Counted from the first letter of the stretch, positions 18,140 through 27,233 are shown. The stretch: DNA of 64,000 nt from JBGPHT01 sp041484525 (GCA_041484525.1 JBGPHT010000021.1:1-64000); one strand, 5' to 3'. The notes: generated from the sequence alone by a model not told the origin. Translations and numbers: made by a program.

Positions 18140-18418
18140 ATGAGCATGAGGCGAAATCCGAGCCCACTTGCCAGAGAGGATCTCCGCTTCAGGTGCAAAC
18201 GCCGAATCGCATTTCTTTCCCTGGCCGGGGCAGTTCTCTTCGCCACGGTTTCGCAAGCAGGATGCCAGCGAATCGGGCCAGGAAAAGAAGCAGGATCTGA
18301 AGCCGCTGACACGAACGCTCAGATCCAGGCGATTCACAGCATTATCTCGCTGCAGCGGCCCGTCGCATCTTCATTACACCCTCACTTGACTACGATCGTG
18401 CCCCGCATCAGATTGTGA
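18140..18418 (+). CDS. Small putative lipoprotein (92 aa)
   Basis: ATG at 18140 opens a frame with a basic N-terminus (KRRIAFLSLAGAVLFATVSQAGC) that forms a signal peptide with a lipobox-like QAGC. A hydrophilic tail follows (RIGPGKEAGSEAADTNAQIQ). Its last dozen codons overlap, on the opposite strand, the 3' end of the cupredoxin gene, so the tail may be a truncated or run-on end. No family is recognised. The signal peptide is the main support for a real gene. Confidence 0.4.
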   Translation: MSMRRNPSPLAREDLRFRCKRRIAFLSLAGAVLFATVSQAGCQRIGPGKEAGSEAADTNAQIQAIHSIISLQRPVASSLHPHLTTIVPRIRL

Positions 18419-18729
18419 CCCGCTCCACATGGGCGCGAGCACTCGAACGTGATGCGTCCCTTTTCCTTGGCGACGAATCGGACCCGCACCTCACCCTTGC
18501 CAGACTGCGGGATGGCCACATCGATGCCGGCGCCCGGAATCCGGAACCCATGGCCGGTGTCGTCGCTCGTCAATACAAACTCGATCAGATCGCCCTGCTT
18601 TACGGTGATCTTCGACGGGTTGAAAGTGAAACGCTCGGCAACGATCGAGATCACGCGGTCCGGCTTGCGATCCGCCGGTTGCTGCGCGACGGATGACGCG
18701 CAGAGCAGAAAAAACCCCAGAAGTCTCAT
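18382..18729 (-). CDS. CuA-type cupredoxin (cytochrome oxidase subunit II-like)
   Basis: The ATG at 18729 overlaps the porin stop codon (TGATG), indicating translational coupling. After a signal peptide (MRLLGFFLLCASSVAQ), the 115-residue protein is one cupredoxin domain. The ligands for a CuA centre are all visible: His60 in DDTGHGF, then C97-S-R-P-C101-G-A-G-H105-N-L-M108. The spacing matches the CSELCGxxHxxM loop of cytochrome c oxidase subunit II. It lacks the transmembrane hairpin of true subunit II, so it is a free periplasmic copper protein for electron transfer or copper delivery. The pairing with a porin and a DtxR-type regulator points to metal homeostasis. Confidence 0.85.
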   Translation of the reverse strand: MRLLGFFLLCASSVAQQPADRKPDRVISIVAERFTFNPSKITVKQGDLIEFVLTSDDTGHGFRIPGAGIDVAIPQSGKGEVRVRFVAKEKGRITFECSRPCGAGHNLMRGTIVVK

Positions 18730-20069
18730 CAGAACCACCATCCAATGCCCAGATTGATGCCGTCGATCGCTTGAACCACGGCGCTCGCATTGCGGTTGAA
18801 GGCGTAATCGAACTTGATGGCTACGTCGGCGTTCGGCTTGAAGGTCACGCCGGTGACCCATGAAGAGCGATTGAACTGGGGCAGCGGCACGTAGCCGTCC
18901 GGCATGCGGTGCCGGGTGTTGTACTTCTCGTACCGCGCGAAGAGGATCGCATCGTTGCGGGTCCGCCGCGGAAGCACATGGACGCCGGGCTCAAAGTAAT
19001 ATCCGCGCATCTGGCTGGCGACGTTCGGATTGGCGCCGGACTGCTGTTCGAGGCGCCAGTTGAGCTCGCCCGCCTGGCTGATCCAGGTATTCGCGAACAA
19101 GCCCCGGAAATCGAGGCGGCGGAAGCTGTAACGGCCGTCGACTTCGGCGATCGTCACGCCTGGATTCACGCCGGGCGTGTTGAAGCCGGCGTGTCCGGAG
19201 TAGATACTTGCGCCCAGCGTCATCCGCCTCACCCCGGCGTATTCCAGGCGGGCCACTTTTGCTGGGTTCCGAAACGAGGAATTGAAACCCGCGGTCCGGC
19301 CGCCGCTGATGCCCGTCGCCGCATCGAAGCGGCTGGCATCCAGAGAGGACGTCAGGTAGGCGCGATAGCGGAGGCCGCGGCCGATGTCGCCGGTGAAGCC
19401 GAAGCCCAATTCACGCCAGGTGGTGGGAATGATGGCGGTCTCGACGAAGGGACGCTCGACTCCATTGAACGCCGGCGGTTCGTGCCGCTCATTGATGATG
19501 CCGACCGGTGTCAGCATCAGGCCGGCTCGCAGGTTGAACGCGGGCTTGATGAGGAAGTCCAGATAGGCTTGCTCGACGGCTACCTCGCCCGATTCCTCGC
19601 CGCCTTCCACAATCGCATGCTCCACCTCGAGTTCACTCCAGAACTTGATCCGGTCTGAGAAGCTGTGCCCGAACAGCAGGACAAACCGGTGCAAGTCGGG
19701 CCGGAAAGGCTGCCCGGCATCCTTGTTGAGATGGAAATCCATATAGCCCGCGACGGGCAGTCGCGTCTCCGCCTCGGGCGAGGCTTGATTGCCTGCGACG
19801 GAAACGGGCTGCAGCGTTGGAGCAGGAGGCTGAATTTCCGATGCGGGCCTTCCCTCGATAACCTGGGCCATCTTCTTCTCGAGCGAGTCCAGACGGCTTA
19901 CGAGATCCTGTGCGCGGTTCTCGCGGCCGAAAGCCGGATCGATGAGCTGCATCTTCTGTTCCAGTTCGGCGATGCGACGCTCCAGGTCGCTCGGGCTCGG
20001 CCCTTGAGCTTGAGTAAGGAAGGGAAGTCCGGCGAGGAGGCAGTGCAGCGCAACTCTATACTTCACCAT
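18729..20069 (-). CDS. Outer-membrane porin with coiled-coil N-terminus
   Basis: The start at 20069 (MVKYRVALHCLLAGLPFLTQAQ) has AGGGGAT a few bases upstream and gives a proper signal peptide; an in-frame codon at 20117 lacks this. A heptad-like segment follows (DLERRIAELEQKMQLI, LVSRLDSLEKKMAQV), typical of trimeric phosphate-selective-type porins. The rest is a beta-barrel with alternating strands (GYMDFHLNKDAG, RIKFWSELEVEHA, FNLRAGLMLTPVGI, WRELGFGFTGD) ending in the aromatic NLGIGWWF. It probably lets a solute or metal complex cross the outer membrane. It is transcribed divergently from the DtxR-type regulator and overlaps the cupredoxin gene downstream, so all three likely serve one metal-related function. 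Confidence 0.8.
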   Translation of the reverse strand: MVKYRVALHCLLAGLPFLTQAQGPSPSDLERRIAELEQKMQLIDPAFGRENRAQDLVSRLDSLEKKMAQVIEGRPASEIQPPAPTLQPVSVAGNQASPEAETRLPVAGYMDFHLNKDAGQPFRPDLHRFVLLFGHSFSDRIKFWSELEVEHAIVEGGEESGEVAVEQAYLDFLIKPAFNLRAGLMLTPVGIINERHEPPAFNGVERPFVETAIIPTTWRELGFGFTGDIGRGLRYRAYLTSSLDASRFDAATGISGGRTAGFNSSFRNPAKVARLEYAGVRRMTLGASIYSGHAGFNTPGVNPGVTIAEVDGRYSFRRLDFRGLFANTWISQAGELNWRLEQQSGANPNVASQMRGYYFEPGVHVLPRRTRNDAILFARYEKYNTRHRMPDGYVPLPQFNRSSWVTGVTFKPNADVAIKFDYAFNRNASAVVQAIDGINLGIGWWF

Positions 20070-20137
20070 GGAGTGATCCCCTATGTAAGGTATAGTGAAG
20101 ATCATAGCATTAAACATAGTGAAGTACAGGATGAAGC
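20070..20137. promoter_or_regulatory. Divergent promoter region of porin and DtxR-type regulator
   Basis: This 68-base AT-rich region separates two divergent starts. TATAGTGAAG (20091-20100) and CATAGTGAAG (20115-20124) are direct repeats 24 bases apart. Further GTGAAG copies lie in the first codons of both genes. The regulator probably binds here, but no classical MntR/IdeR palindrome was found. Confidence 0.45.
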
Positions 20138-20857
20138 GTGAAGATCACCATTTCCAAAGAGAACTACCTGAAGACCATTGCCGAGGCGGAGTCAGAGGGG
20201 GAGACCGTCATCGCGGCGACCCTCGCGCGCTGGCTGCAGATTACTCCGCCGGCAGTGACGGCGGGCGTCCAGCGCTTGAAGCGAGACGGTCTGATCCGGG
20301 TCGGCAAGGAGGGGAGAATCTCGCTGACCAAGCCGGGCCGTGACATCGCGGACCGGCTGTTGCATCGTCACCACCTGATCGAGCGCATGCTCACCGAGAT
20401 GTTCGGCATGGAGTGGTACAAGGTCCACGACGAAGCGGAGCGGCTGGAACACGCGGTGTCCGAAGATTTCGAGCGGAGGCTGGTCGCGGTGCTTGGAACC
20501 GGAAAGACCTGCCCGCACGGGAATTCGGTACGGGCCGACACCCAGCAGGACCGCCGCAAGCGAGGCTGGATTCTACTCGATGAGGTGAGGTCTCCCGACG
20601 AATTCCAACTGGTCAGCGTGTATGAGCGGGACCGTCAGATGATGGAGTTTCTCGACAATCTGCAACTTAGACCGGGCGTCTCATTCTCGTGGGTGGGCCG
20701 CAATTATGATGAGACCGTCACCCTTCAGATGAAGGGCCGGAGGGTCCAGTTGGGTGCGCCGGTCGCCAGGCGGGTTTGGGTCGCGCGGCGCACCAGCGCT
20801 TCGGACTTTCAACGCACACCGGTGAAGGCAAAAACGGGCAAGGTTCCAAAGGACTAG
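20138..20857 (+). CDS. DtxR/MntR-family metal-dependent transcriptional regulator
   Basis: GTG at 20138 starts a 239-residue protein. Residues 1-60 are a winged helix-turn-helix (ISKENYLKTIAE, LARWLQITPPAVTAGVQRLKRDGLI, RISLTKPGRDIA). The dimerisation and metal-binding segment follows (LLHRHHLIERMLTEMFGMEW, KVHDEAERLEHAVSEDFERR, GKTCPHGN) with the family's His and Glu ligands. The C-terminus (about 135-220) fits an SH3-like FeoA-type domain. Such proteins repress metal uptake genes when bound to Fe(II) or Mn(II). It faces the porin-cupredoxin operon across 68 bases and is the obvious regulator of it. Metal specificity cannot be read from the sequence. Confidence 0.88.
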   Translation: MKITISKENYLKTIAEAESEGETVIAATLARWLQITPPAVTAGVQRLKRDGLIRVGKEGRISLTKPGRDIADRLLHRHHLIERMLTEMFGMEWYKVHDEAERLEHAVSEDFERRLVAVLGTGKTCPHGNSVRADTQQDRRKRGWILLDEVRSPDEFQLVSVYERDRQMMEFLDNLQLRPGVSFSWVGRNYDETVTLQMKGRRVQLGAPVARRVWVARRTSASDFQRTPVKAKTGKVPKD

Positions 20858-21142
20858 CGCGATTCTACCCGTCGCCGCGTGGCCCATTTTCCAGAGAATC
20901 GAGGGTTGTAAGATCTCCTGTGGGGAGGCCGTAAACTGCCACTTCTACCATGACGGTGCGCGCCCGAAACCGAATTCCGTATCGCTTCGACTTGAGATTG
21001 GCTGGCGTTGTCTCAGAATACGTGTGCGAGTCGGCCACACCCAGTCGACGCCGGCGCCGAAGCATTGTCGCGAGGGGGCGGAATCGGCATCCACAGCGCG
21101 AGTCATCTAATAAGGGTGCTATGTTCTCTCTGTGAGGGTGCG

Positions 21143-22126
21143 GTGGACTGGAAGTTGATGGATGACCCGGCGAACATTGAAAACCGGAACGCTGGAAACG
21201 GCGGCGATCTGGTGAAGCATACAGTGTATCTCGCATTACTTCGCTATCTACTTGCACACGAGCCGTGGAGCGAAGGTCTACTCTTGAGAGAGTGCCACGC
21301 CGGGCAGGGTGTCTATCTCATCGCTGACGGCGATTCGCGGTCCCGGTTGCTCTCCTGCCTGTACTCAGATCCGACCGGCAGTAGCCAGGTTCTGCTTCAG
21401 AGTGCCCAGCGGAGTGCCTTGGACGCATTGGGCTGTTGGCAGTCAGGTGCAGAGCGACTCCATTGGTACGCTGGATCAGCGCTCATCAATGCTATTGCGC
21501 TTGGCGACATTCAGAGTAACTCGCACAAATTGGAACTCTACGAATGGCTGCCTGAAACACGGCAAATCCTTCGGTCTGTTCTCGCTGCCGCGCAACGGGA
21601 GCCCCATCTATCGTGGAGCGTTCTACCGGAAGAGCAACAAGGCCGCGAATTTGATGGTGAGGCATACATCGAGCGAAATATTGGGCGCTTGGGAAAGCAG
21701 AACGTTGTGCTGCTCGATCCGTTTGCGATGTGGCGCCAGCCCGCGGACCAGCGTAAGCGCAATCGCTACTGTGCGATCATTGAGGGCTTGGTCAACCGTG
21801 GCCCCGATGCTCCTTCACTCGTTCTGTTCTGGACCTGGGGCCGAGCGTTTCCAATCGCGGACGGCGATCTGGACGGCACTGCGACGCTCGTCAGAAACGG
21901 CTATGCCGCTCTAAAGGCCAAGCTCCACAACGCGGGATTCCATTTCGTGCTTGTCAAGTGGCGATGGGGTCTTCAGTTCGCAATGTGGGTTGTAGTGCCT
22001 GTTGGTCACCTCACGGCATTGCGGGATAACATTGACCTCCACTGTCGGTTGCTATCGAATCACCTGATCCAAAACGGGTGCAGCCAAAGTCTGAGCCGTC
22101 CGCAAATCGAAGTTGCCATCGACTGA
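21143..22126 (+). CDS. RlmJ-like putative SAM-dependent methyltransferase
   Basis: GTG at 21143 has GAGGGTG just upstream; ATG at 21158 is an alternative. Several segments follow the order of RlmJ, the 23S rRNA A2030 N6-methyltransferase: NAGNGGDLVKHTVYLALLRY near the N-terminus, RECHAGQGVYLI (SAM site), WYAGSALINA and KLELYEWLPETRQILRSVL. The catalytic DPPY of N6-adenine methyltransferases is replaced by LLDPFAMW. The change keeps Asp and Pro but removes the aromatic Tyr at its normal place, so the reaction is uncertain. Base composition is lower in GC than its neighbours and flanking sequence is scrambled, so horizontal acquisition is possible. Confidence 0.6.
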   Translation: MDWKLMDDPANIENRNAGNGGDLVKHTVYLALLRYLLAHEPWSEGLLLRECHAGQGVYLIADGDSRSRLLSCLYSDPTGSSQVLLQSAQRSALDALGCWQSGAERLHWYAGSALINAIALGDIQSNSHKLELYEWLPETRQILRSVLAAAQREPHLSWSVLPEEQQGREFDGEAYIERNIGRLGKQNVVLLDPFAMWRQPADQRKRNRYCAIIEGLVNRGPDAPSLVLFWTWGRAFPIADGDLDGTATLVRNGYAALKAKLHNAGFHFVLVKWRWGLQFAMWVVVPVGHLTALRDNIDLHCRLLSNHLIQNGCSQSLSRPQIEVAID

Positions 22127-22530
22127 GCTCTTCCAGAGTCTCTAGAAAGCGAGAATCCTACCCGAGGGTTCCCTCAAGATTCCCCTGCCCTTGAGATTAG
22201 CGGGCTGCATCTCGGAGATATCTAAAGTTGCGGGATGGGATTGATCAGATATAAGCCACGGTTTGGGTGACTAACATTTAGAGTGACACCGATTGCCGTG
22301 ATCGTGAACGCCGCATCAGTAAAGGCGCTACCGTTGAGCGTGCCGCTACCGGTCGTACTGATGGTAATCAAAATCGGGGTGGCGAAATGCACTGAGGGAA
22401 CATCCAAGGATAAGTATAAGTAGCTGGTTCCGCATCGAAATTTTATGTGTCAGTGAGACGTCCCAATGCTCTCATGTCCGTTTGAATCAGGTCAATACTT
22501 CGTAGTGCCTGAAGTGCCCCTCAGAATGGC
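22127..22530 (-). pseudogene. Intergenic region with two decayed gene fragments
   Basis: On the minus strand 22222-22407 encodes ITISTTGSGTLNGSAFTDAA and FTITAIG, a pattern typical of the start of secreted PEP-CTERM-like proteins, with no start signal or continuation. At about 22150-22215 the same strand reads ISEMQPANLKGRGILREPSG. This matches the last residues of the neighbouring Tat protein (YSEMKLANLKGAGEAIRELG) and looks like the 3' end of a lost paralogue. Neither fragment can be functional. Confidence 0.5.
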
Positions 22531-23976
22531 TCACGCGAAACCCAGTTCCCGGATCGCCTCGCCCGCGCCCTTGAGATTGGCCAGCTTCATCTCGGAATAC
22601 TTGCGCGAGAGAATCACGCCGTCGGCGCCCCCACGGAAGGCGGCGAGCACGGCCCCTTTAGTTCCATCGGGTGTCGACTTGCTCGACGTGGCGGCGGTCG
22701 GGATGTCGATATCGATGCCCGGCCAGAGCTGCGTTTTCGTGCCGTTGAGCGCTTCCCGCGCGCGCCTGGCTTCGCGGTAGACGTAATCCGGCGAGAAGCC
22801 CGTCTTGGCCAGATCGGCGAGCGGCTTTTCCTGTTTGTAATCGAGCACGCGGTAGTGGAAGTCGAGCAACTCCTGTGCGGGCACGTCGGCGAACATGGTC
22901 TGTCCCATGCCGCGGACGAAGTTGGCCATGCGCTCGCCGCCGCAGTTGTGGTACATCACTATCTTGAGGAAGTCCGACCACTTCGAAATCTCCGAGAGGT
23001 CCTGCTCGGCGCGGTAAATCGGACTGAACGAATTGTGGTGCCAGATGTGCCAGCCGATGCCGAGTGACGGCTTCACCGCGTGGACCTTGTTATACATGGC
23101 GGCGTAGGTTTCGCGCAGGCTGTCGGTCCACAACATTTCCCACGCCAGCAGTTCGGGGTAGCGCAGCATGAGGCGCCACACCTGGACGTAGTAGCCGTCG
23201 ATGGGGCGGCGGCCCTGGCGCGCGCCCTGCACGAATTGCGCCAGCGCGCGAAAGCCTTCGCGGGCGCGGTCCGGGTTGATGCCGCGCTCGCGGGCCTTGC
23301 GCTCGCAGAACTGACAGAAGCAGGTGACGGCGCCGGGATTATTCCCGCTCAGCATATTGCTGAACGCGCCTTGCCGCTCCGAGCCCCACATGATGCCGTC
23401 GATTTCGTAGGAGCGGGCATAATCCTCCACCGTGCCCAGCAGCCAGTTGCGGTAGTTCGGATTGTTGAAGCAGAGCGTGGCGGGGGTGTTGCCGTCGAGT
23501 TGCTTTTCGGAAGCCTGATCCACGTGCGGCACGTTCCGCGACCAGACGTCCTCAAACCAGCAGATGGTCTTCATGCCGCGCTTGCGGGCGGCGGGAAGCA
23601 CGGTTTCGAGGACATCGAAATCGCCCAGGTCCGTGGCGCGGAAATCCTGCAGCACGGTGTCCTTGTAGTATTCCGGGTGCGTCTTGGTGTAGCTACCGCC
23701 GCGGAAAGTATCGGTGTCGTACTGCTGTTTGCCGTGATCGGGCAGCGGCTGCCCCGGGACCTGCCGCCCCGCGATGCCGCGGCCGTACGTGAAGGTAGCG
23801 ACGAACAGCGTGTTGATGGAAGCGTCGCGCTGAAATTCGTCGAGCACGCGGTCCACGCCCTCGTCGGCGAAAGAAACCGCGCCCACCTGGATGCCGATCG
23901 TCTTCGAGACCGCGGGCGCTGGCGCGGCGGCCATTGCTCCGGCCGCGGTGGTTTGAAGAAACGTTCGTCGGTTCAT
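22531..23976 (-). CDS. Tat-exported protein with TIM-barrel glycosidase-like fold
   Basis: The leader MNRRTFLQTTAAGAMAAAPA is a twin-arginine signal. The 481-residue protein reads like a glycoside-hydrolase-type (beta/alpha)8 barrel: INTLFVATFTYGRG, GMKTICWFEDVW, LCFNNPNYRNWLLGTVEDYA, YEIDGIMWGSERQG, and LGIGWHIWHHNSFS near the C-terminal half. A CFCQFCERKARERGI segment resembles the CFCxxC seen in many putative Bryobacterales glycosidases. It starts five bases after the stop of the sortilin-like gene and is probably in one operon with it. The substrate is unknown and catalytic acids were not assigned. Confidence 0.65.
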   Translation of the reverse strand: MNRRTFLQTTAAGAMAAAPAPAVSKTIGIQVGAVSFADEGVDRVLDEFQRDASINTLFVATFTYGRGIAGRQVPGQPLPDHGKQQYDTDTFRGGSYTKTHPEYYKDTVLQDFRATDLGDFDVLETVLPAARKRGMKTICWFEDVWSRNVPHVDQASEKQLDGNTPATLCFNNPNYRNWLLGTVEDYARSYEIDGIMWGSERQGAFSNMLSGNNPGAVTCFCQFCERKARERGINPDRAREGFRALAQFVQGARQGRRPIDGYYVQVWRLMLRYPELLAWEMLWTDSLRETYAAMYNKVHAVKPSLGIGWHIWHHNSFSPIYRAEQDLSEISKWSDFLKIVMYHNCGGERMANFVRGMGQTMFADVPAQELLDFHYRVLDYKQEKPLADLAKTGFSPDYVYREARRAREALNGTKTQLWPGIDIDIPTAATSSKSTPDGTKGAVLAAFRGGADGVILSRKYSEMKLANLKGAGEAIRELGFA

Positions 23977-23981
23977 GTCTC

Positions 23982-26900
23982 TTACTCCGGCCTTTCCGTG
24001 GTTCGTGTCTCGGTCGTAGTCGGAAGCAGTTCCTTCAAGTTGCGCTCCGTAAGCAGCCTATTCACTGCCGGCAACCCGGTCTTCAGCGCCTGATCGAGCG
24101 CCGTCTTCTCGGCTGCCAACTGGTCCGACAGATCCTTGAAAACCGTGTACGAGGCCGCCGTCGGTTTGCCGTCGCCACGCTCGACGCTCCCGCCCAACGC
24201 CGCCATCTTATTGTTCAACTCGATCGGAAAGTTGAGCGGGTCCTGACCCGACCGGTTGCGGACCTGGTAGACATCCTCTTCAATCCGGTTGAGCTTCTCG
24301 CGGAACTGGTCGAGAGCCGCCTTCAGCACGCTATCCTGGTTGCTCTTGAGCCGCTCCTCCATCTGCTTCTTCAACTCGCGGATGACGATCACGATCTCGT
24401 TGGCCTCGGTCACTTTGTCCCGGACCTTCGCGGCCAGATCGAACTGCTCGCGCAGGTCGGCGATGGTTACGGTATCGATGCGCGGGTCTTTCTGCAGCTC
24501 GATTTTGTCGGTGAGGGTTTTTCCGTTGGCCGTGAGGCGGACGGTGTACTGCCCGGGAACCGCCGTGGGGCCGGACGCGGGCTGCGCGCCCCACATAATC
24601 ATGCCTTCGAAAATCTTGGCGCCGGGATAGCGGCCGTCCCATTGGAAGCGATTGATCCCTGCCTTACGCGGGACCGGCGGACTGCCGCCGCCGCGGCCGC
24701 CACGACCCCCGCCGCCTCCCCCTTCTTCGACAGGAGTCTCGTCCGCGCTAGCCGAGCCGCGTCCGCCACGCCCGCCGGCCCGCTTATCATCCTCGGCGCT
24801 GCCGGTGAACGTGCGGATCACCTGCCCTTTGCCATCCAGGACCTCGACCGTCACCTTGTCGGCCGCCTGCTTGAGGAAGTAATCGATGCGCGCCGCGTTC
24901 ACGTTGCGCACCGCCGGCGGACCGTGGAACAGGAATGCCTCGCTGGTCTGAATCTCGGGCTTCAACTGGCGCAGCGGGTTGATGTCATCCAGCACGTAGA
25001 ACGAGCGGCCGTGCGTCGCGATCGCCAGATCGTTGCCTTCGATCGTCAGATCCGGCACCTGCGTGTCCGGCAGGTTGAGCCGGATCGACTGCCAGTTGTC
25101 GCCGTCATCGAATGAAACGTAAATTCCGTGCTCGGCGCCGGCGAAGAGAAGGCCGGGACGCACCGGGTCCTCGCGCACGGCGTGCACGAAATCGTTTTCC
25201 GCGATGCCGGCGACGATCTTGGTCCACGTCTTGCCGTAGTCCCTGGTTTTCCAGATGTACGGCTTGCGATCGTCGTTCTGGTAGTTCTTCACGGCGACGT
25301 ACGCCGCACCGGCGGAATGCGGCGATGCGTCGATCAGGCTGACGCGGGCGAAATCGGGCATGCCGGGCGGCGTGACCTTGGTCCAGTTCTTGCCGCCATC
25401 GCGCGTCAGGTAGACCAGGCCGTCGTCGGAGCCGGTCCAGATGGTGTTGACCTCTTTTCGCGAGGGCGCGATGGTGTAAATCGTGGCGAAGATTTCGGGG
25501 CCGTTCTGATCGTGCGTGATGGGGCCGCCCGAATCGCCCAGCGTCTTGGGATCGGCGCGCGTCAGGTCGGGCGAGATCATCTGCCAGCTATGGCCTTCGT
25601 CGGTCGTCTTCCAGAGGTGCTGCGACGAGGTGTAGATCACGTCCGGATTGAGCGGCGAAAAAACGATGGGGAAAGTCCACTGCCAGCGCTCCTTGAGCGA
25701 GCCGGCCGATTCGCCGGAGAAAAAGAGCGGGTAGACCTGCACGTCGCGCGTGTAACCGGAGCGGCGGTCGAAGCGGGTGAGCAGGGCGCCCTGGCTGCCC
25801 GCATAAAAGATGTTGGGGTTGGTGGGATGCGGCGCGATGTAGCCGCTTTCGCCGCCGCCCACTGAGTAGGTGGGGGCGCCGCCGCGGCCGCCGCCTCCGC
25901 CACTCCCGCGACCGCCCGCGACCGCGCTCGAAACGCAAATGGTGGAACTGTCCTGCTGCGCGCCGCAGACGTGGTACGGAATATCGCGAGTGGTGGCGAC
26001 GTGGTAAAGCTGCGCGGTGGCGTACTGCTGACCCGTCCAGCTCTGGCCGCCGTTGATTGAAACGTTGCCCCCGCCGTCGTTGCTTTCGAGCATGCGCTGC
26101 GGGTTTGCGGGGTCGATCCACAGGTCGTGATTATCGCCGTGCGGCGTGGCGATGGTGCGGTAGGTCTTGCCGCCGTCGATCGATTTGTAGAAGCCGGTGT
26201 TGAGGACGTAAATCGTGTCCTTCGCCTTAGGGTCGGCGTAGATGCGGCTGTAGTAGAAGGCGCGCTGGCGCAGACGGCGGTCGTCCGAAACTTTCTTCCA
26301 GGTGGCGCCCGCATCGTCCGAAACGAAAACACCGCCGTCCTCGTTTTCGACGATGGCGTAGACGCGTTTCGAATCGCCACCGGAGACGGCGACGCCGATT
26401 TTGCCGATCACTCCCGGGGGCAGGCCGGGGTTGCGCGTGATCTCGACCCAGTGATCGCCGCCGTCTTCCGATTTAAACAGGCCGCTACGATAGCCGCCGC
26501 TCGACAGGGTCCAGGATGTGCGGTAGACATCCCAGATGGCGGCGTAGAGCACCTTCGGGTCGTTGGGATCCATCGAGAGGTCGACGGCGCCGGCACGATC
26601 GTCGCGGTAGAGAATCTTCTCCCACGTCTTGCCGCCGTCCTTCGAGCGGAAGACGCCGCGCTCCACGTTGGGGCCGTAGGGATGGCCGAGCGCGGCCACA
26701 TAAACGATATCCGGATTGGTGGGATGGATGCGGATGCGCGAGATGGCCTGTGTATCATCCAGGCCCACGTGCAGCCAGGTCTTGCCGGCATCGGTGGATT
26801 TGTAGACGCCGTCACCCTGCATGATGTTGCCGCGCAGTTCGGTTTCGCCCATCCCCATGTACACCACGTCCGGATTGGAAGGCGCGACGGCGACAGCGCC

Positions 26901-27164
26901 CACGGAGGAACTCTCGATCTGGCCGTCGGTGACGGGCCGCCAGGTGAGGCCGCCATCGGTGGTTTTCCAGAGACCGCCGCCGGTGGCTCCAAAATAGTAC
27001 TCATTAGGCCGAGCGGTGCTGCCGGCACAGGTGATGGAGCGCCCGCCGCGGGGAGGGCCGATGCTACGCCATTGCAGGGAGCCGAAGACCGTGGGGTCAT
27101 AGGCGGCAGCCGCGGCGAGCGCGACGCAGATCGAAACCAGGATCGCCAGGCGGGGTGTATGCAT
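23982..27164 (-). CDS. Sortilin/VPS10-like BNR-repeat protein
   Basis: ATG at 27164 (MHTPRLAILVSICVALAAAAA) gives a signal peptide, although no strong ribosome site is visible. The frame open further upstream is antisense to another gene and is rejected. The mature protein is a large propeller with many Asp-box signatures, such as STDAGKTWLH, SKDGGKTWEK, SDDAGATWKK, SIDGGKTYRT and TRDGGKNWTK. Glycine-rich linkers occur near 25870 and 24660-24780. A C-terminal region (about 900-1060) with coiled-coil segments (REQFDLAAKVRDKVTEA) closes it. Such proteins, often called glycosyl hydrolases, are abundant in Acidobacteria, but the propeller alone does not prove hydrolase activity. It probably forms an operon with the following Tat protein. 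Confidence 0.82.
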   Translation of the reverse strand: MHTPRLAILVSICVALAAAAAYDPTVFGSLQWRSIGPPRGGRSITCAGSTARPNEYYFGATGGGLWKTTDGGLTWRPVTDGQIESSSVGAVAVAPSNPDVVYMGMGETELRGNIMQGDGVYKSTDAGKTWLHVGLDDTQAISRIRIHPTNPDIVYVAALGHPYGPNVERGVFRSKDGGKTWEKILYRDDRAGAVDLSMDPNDPKVLYAAIWDVYRTSWTLSSGGYRSGLFKSEDGGDHWVEITRNPGLPPGVIGKIGVAVSGGDSKRVYAIVENEDGGVFVSDDAGATWKKVSDDRRLRQRAFYYSRIYADPKAKDTIYVLNTGFYKSIDGGKTYRTIATPHGDNHDLWIDPANPQRMLESNDGGGNVSINGGQSWTGQQYATAQLYHVATTRDIPYHVCGAQQDSSTICVSSAVAGGRGSGGGGGRGGAPTYSVGGGESGYIAPHPTNPNIFYAGSQGALLTRFDRRSGYTRDVQVYPLFFSGESAGSLKERWQWTFPIVFSPLNPDVIYTSSQHLWKTTDEGHSWQMISPDLTRADPKTLGDSGGPITHDQNGPEIFATIYTIAPSRKEVNTIWTGSDDGLVYLTRDGGKNWTKVTPPGMPDFARVSLIDASPHSAGAAYVAVKNYQNDDRKPYIWKTRDYGKTWTKIVAGIAENDFVHAVREDPVRPGLLFAGAEHGIYVSFDDGDNWQSIRLNLPDTQVPDLTIEGNDLAIATHGRSFYVLDDINPLRQLKPEIQTSEAFLFHGPPAVRNVNAARIDYFLKQAADKVTVEVLDGKGQVIRTFTGSAEDDKRAGGRGGRGSASADETPVEEGGGGGGRGGRGGGSPPVPRKAGINRFQWDGRYPGAKIFEGMIMWGAQPASGPTAVPGQYTVRLTANGKTLTDKIELQKDPRIDTVTIADLREQFDLAAKVRDKVTEANEIVIVIRELKKQMEERLKSNQDSVLKAALDQFREKLNRIEEDVYQVRNRSGQDPLNFPIELNNKMAALGGSVERGDGKPTAASYTVFKDLSDQLAAEKTALDQALKTGLPAVNRLLTERNLKELLPTTTETRTTERPE

Positions 27165-27233
27165 GCAGTGAATTATATCGCTGTGAACCGGCGTGCTTCT
27201 CGTCGCCTGTCCTCCGGGGTGTACCATAACGGT

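Noticed and set aside
26127..27180. N-terminal extension of the plus-strand membrane protein frame
   Set aside because: It is antisense to the sortilin-like gene, shows no membrane or domain pattern, and the hydrophobic segments begin only after 27234.
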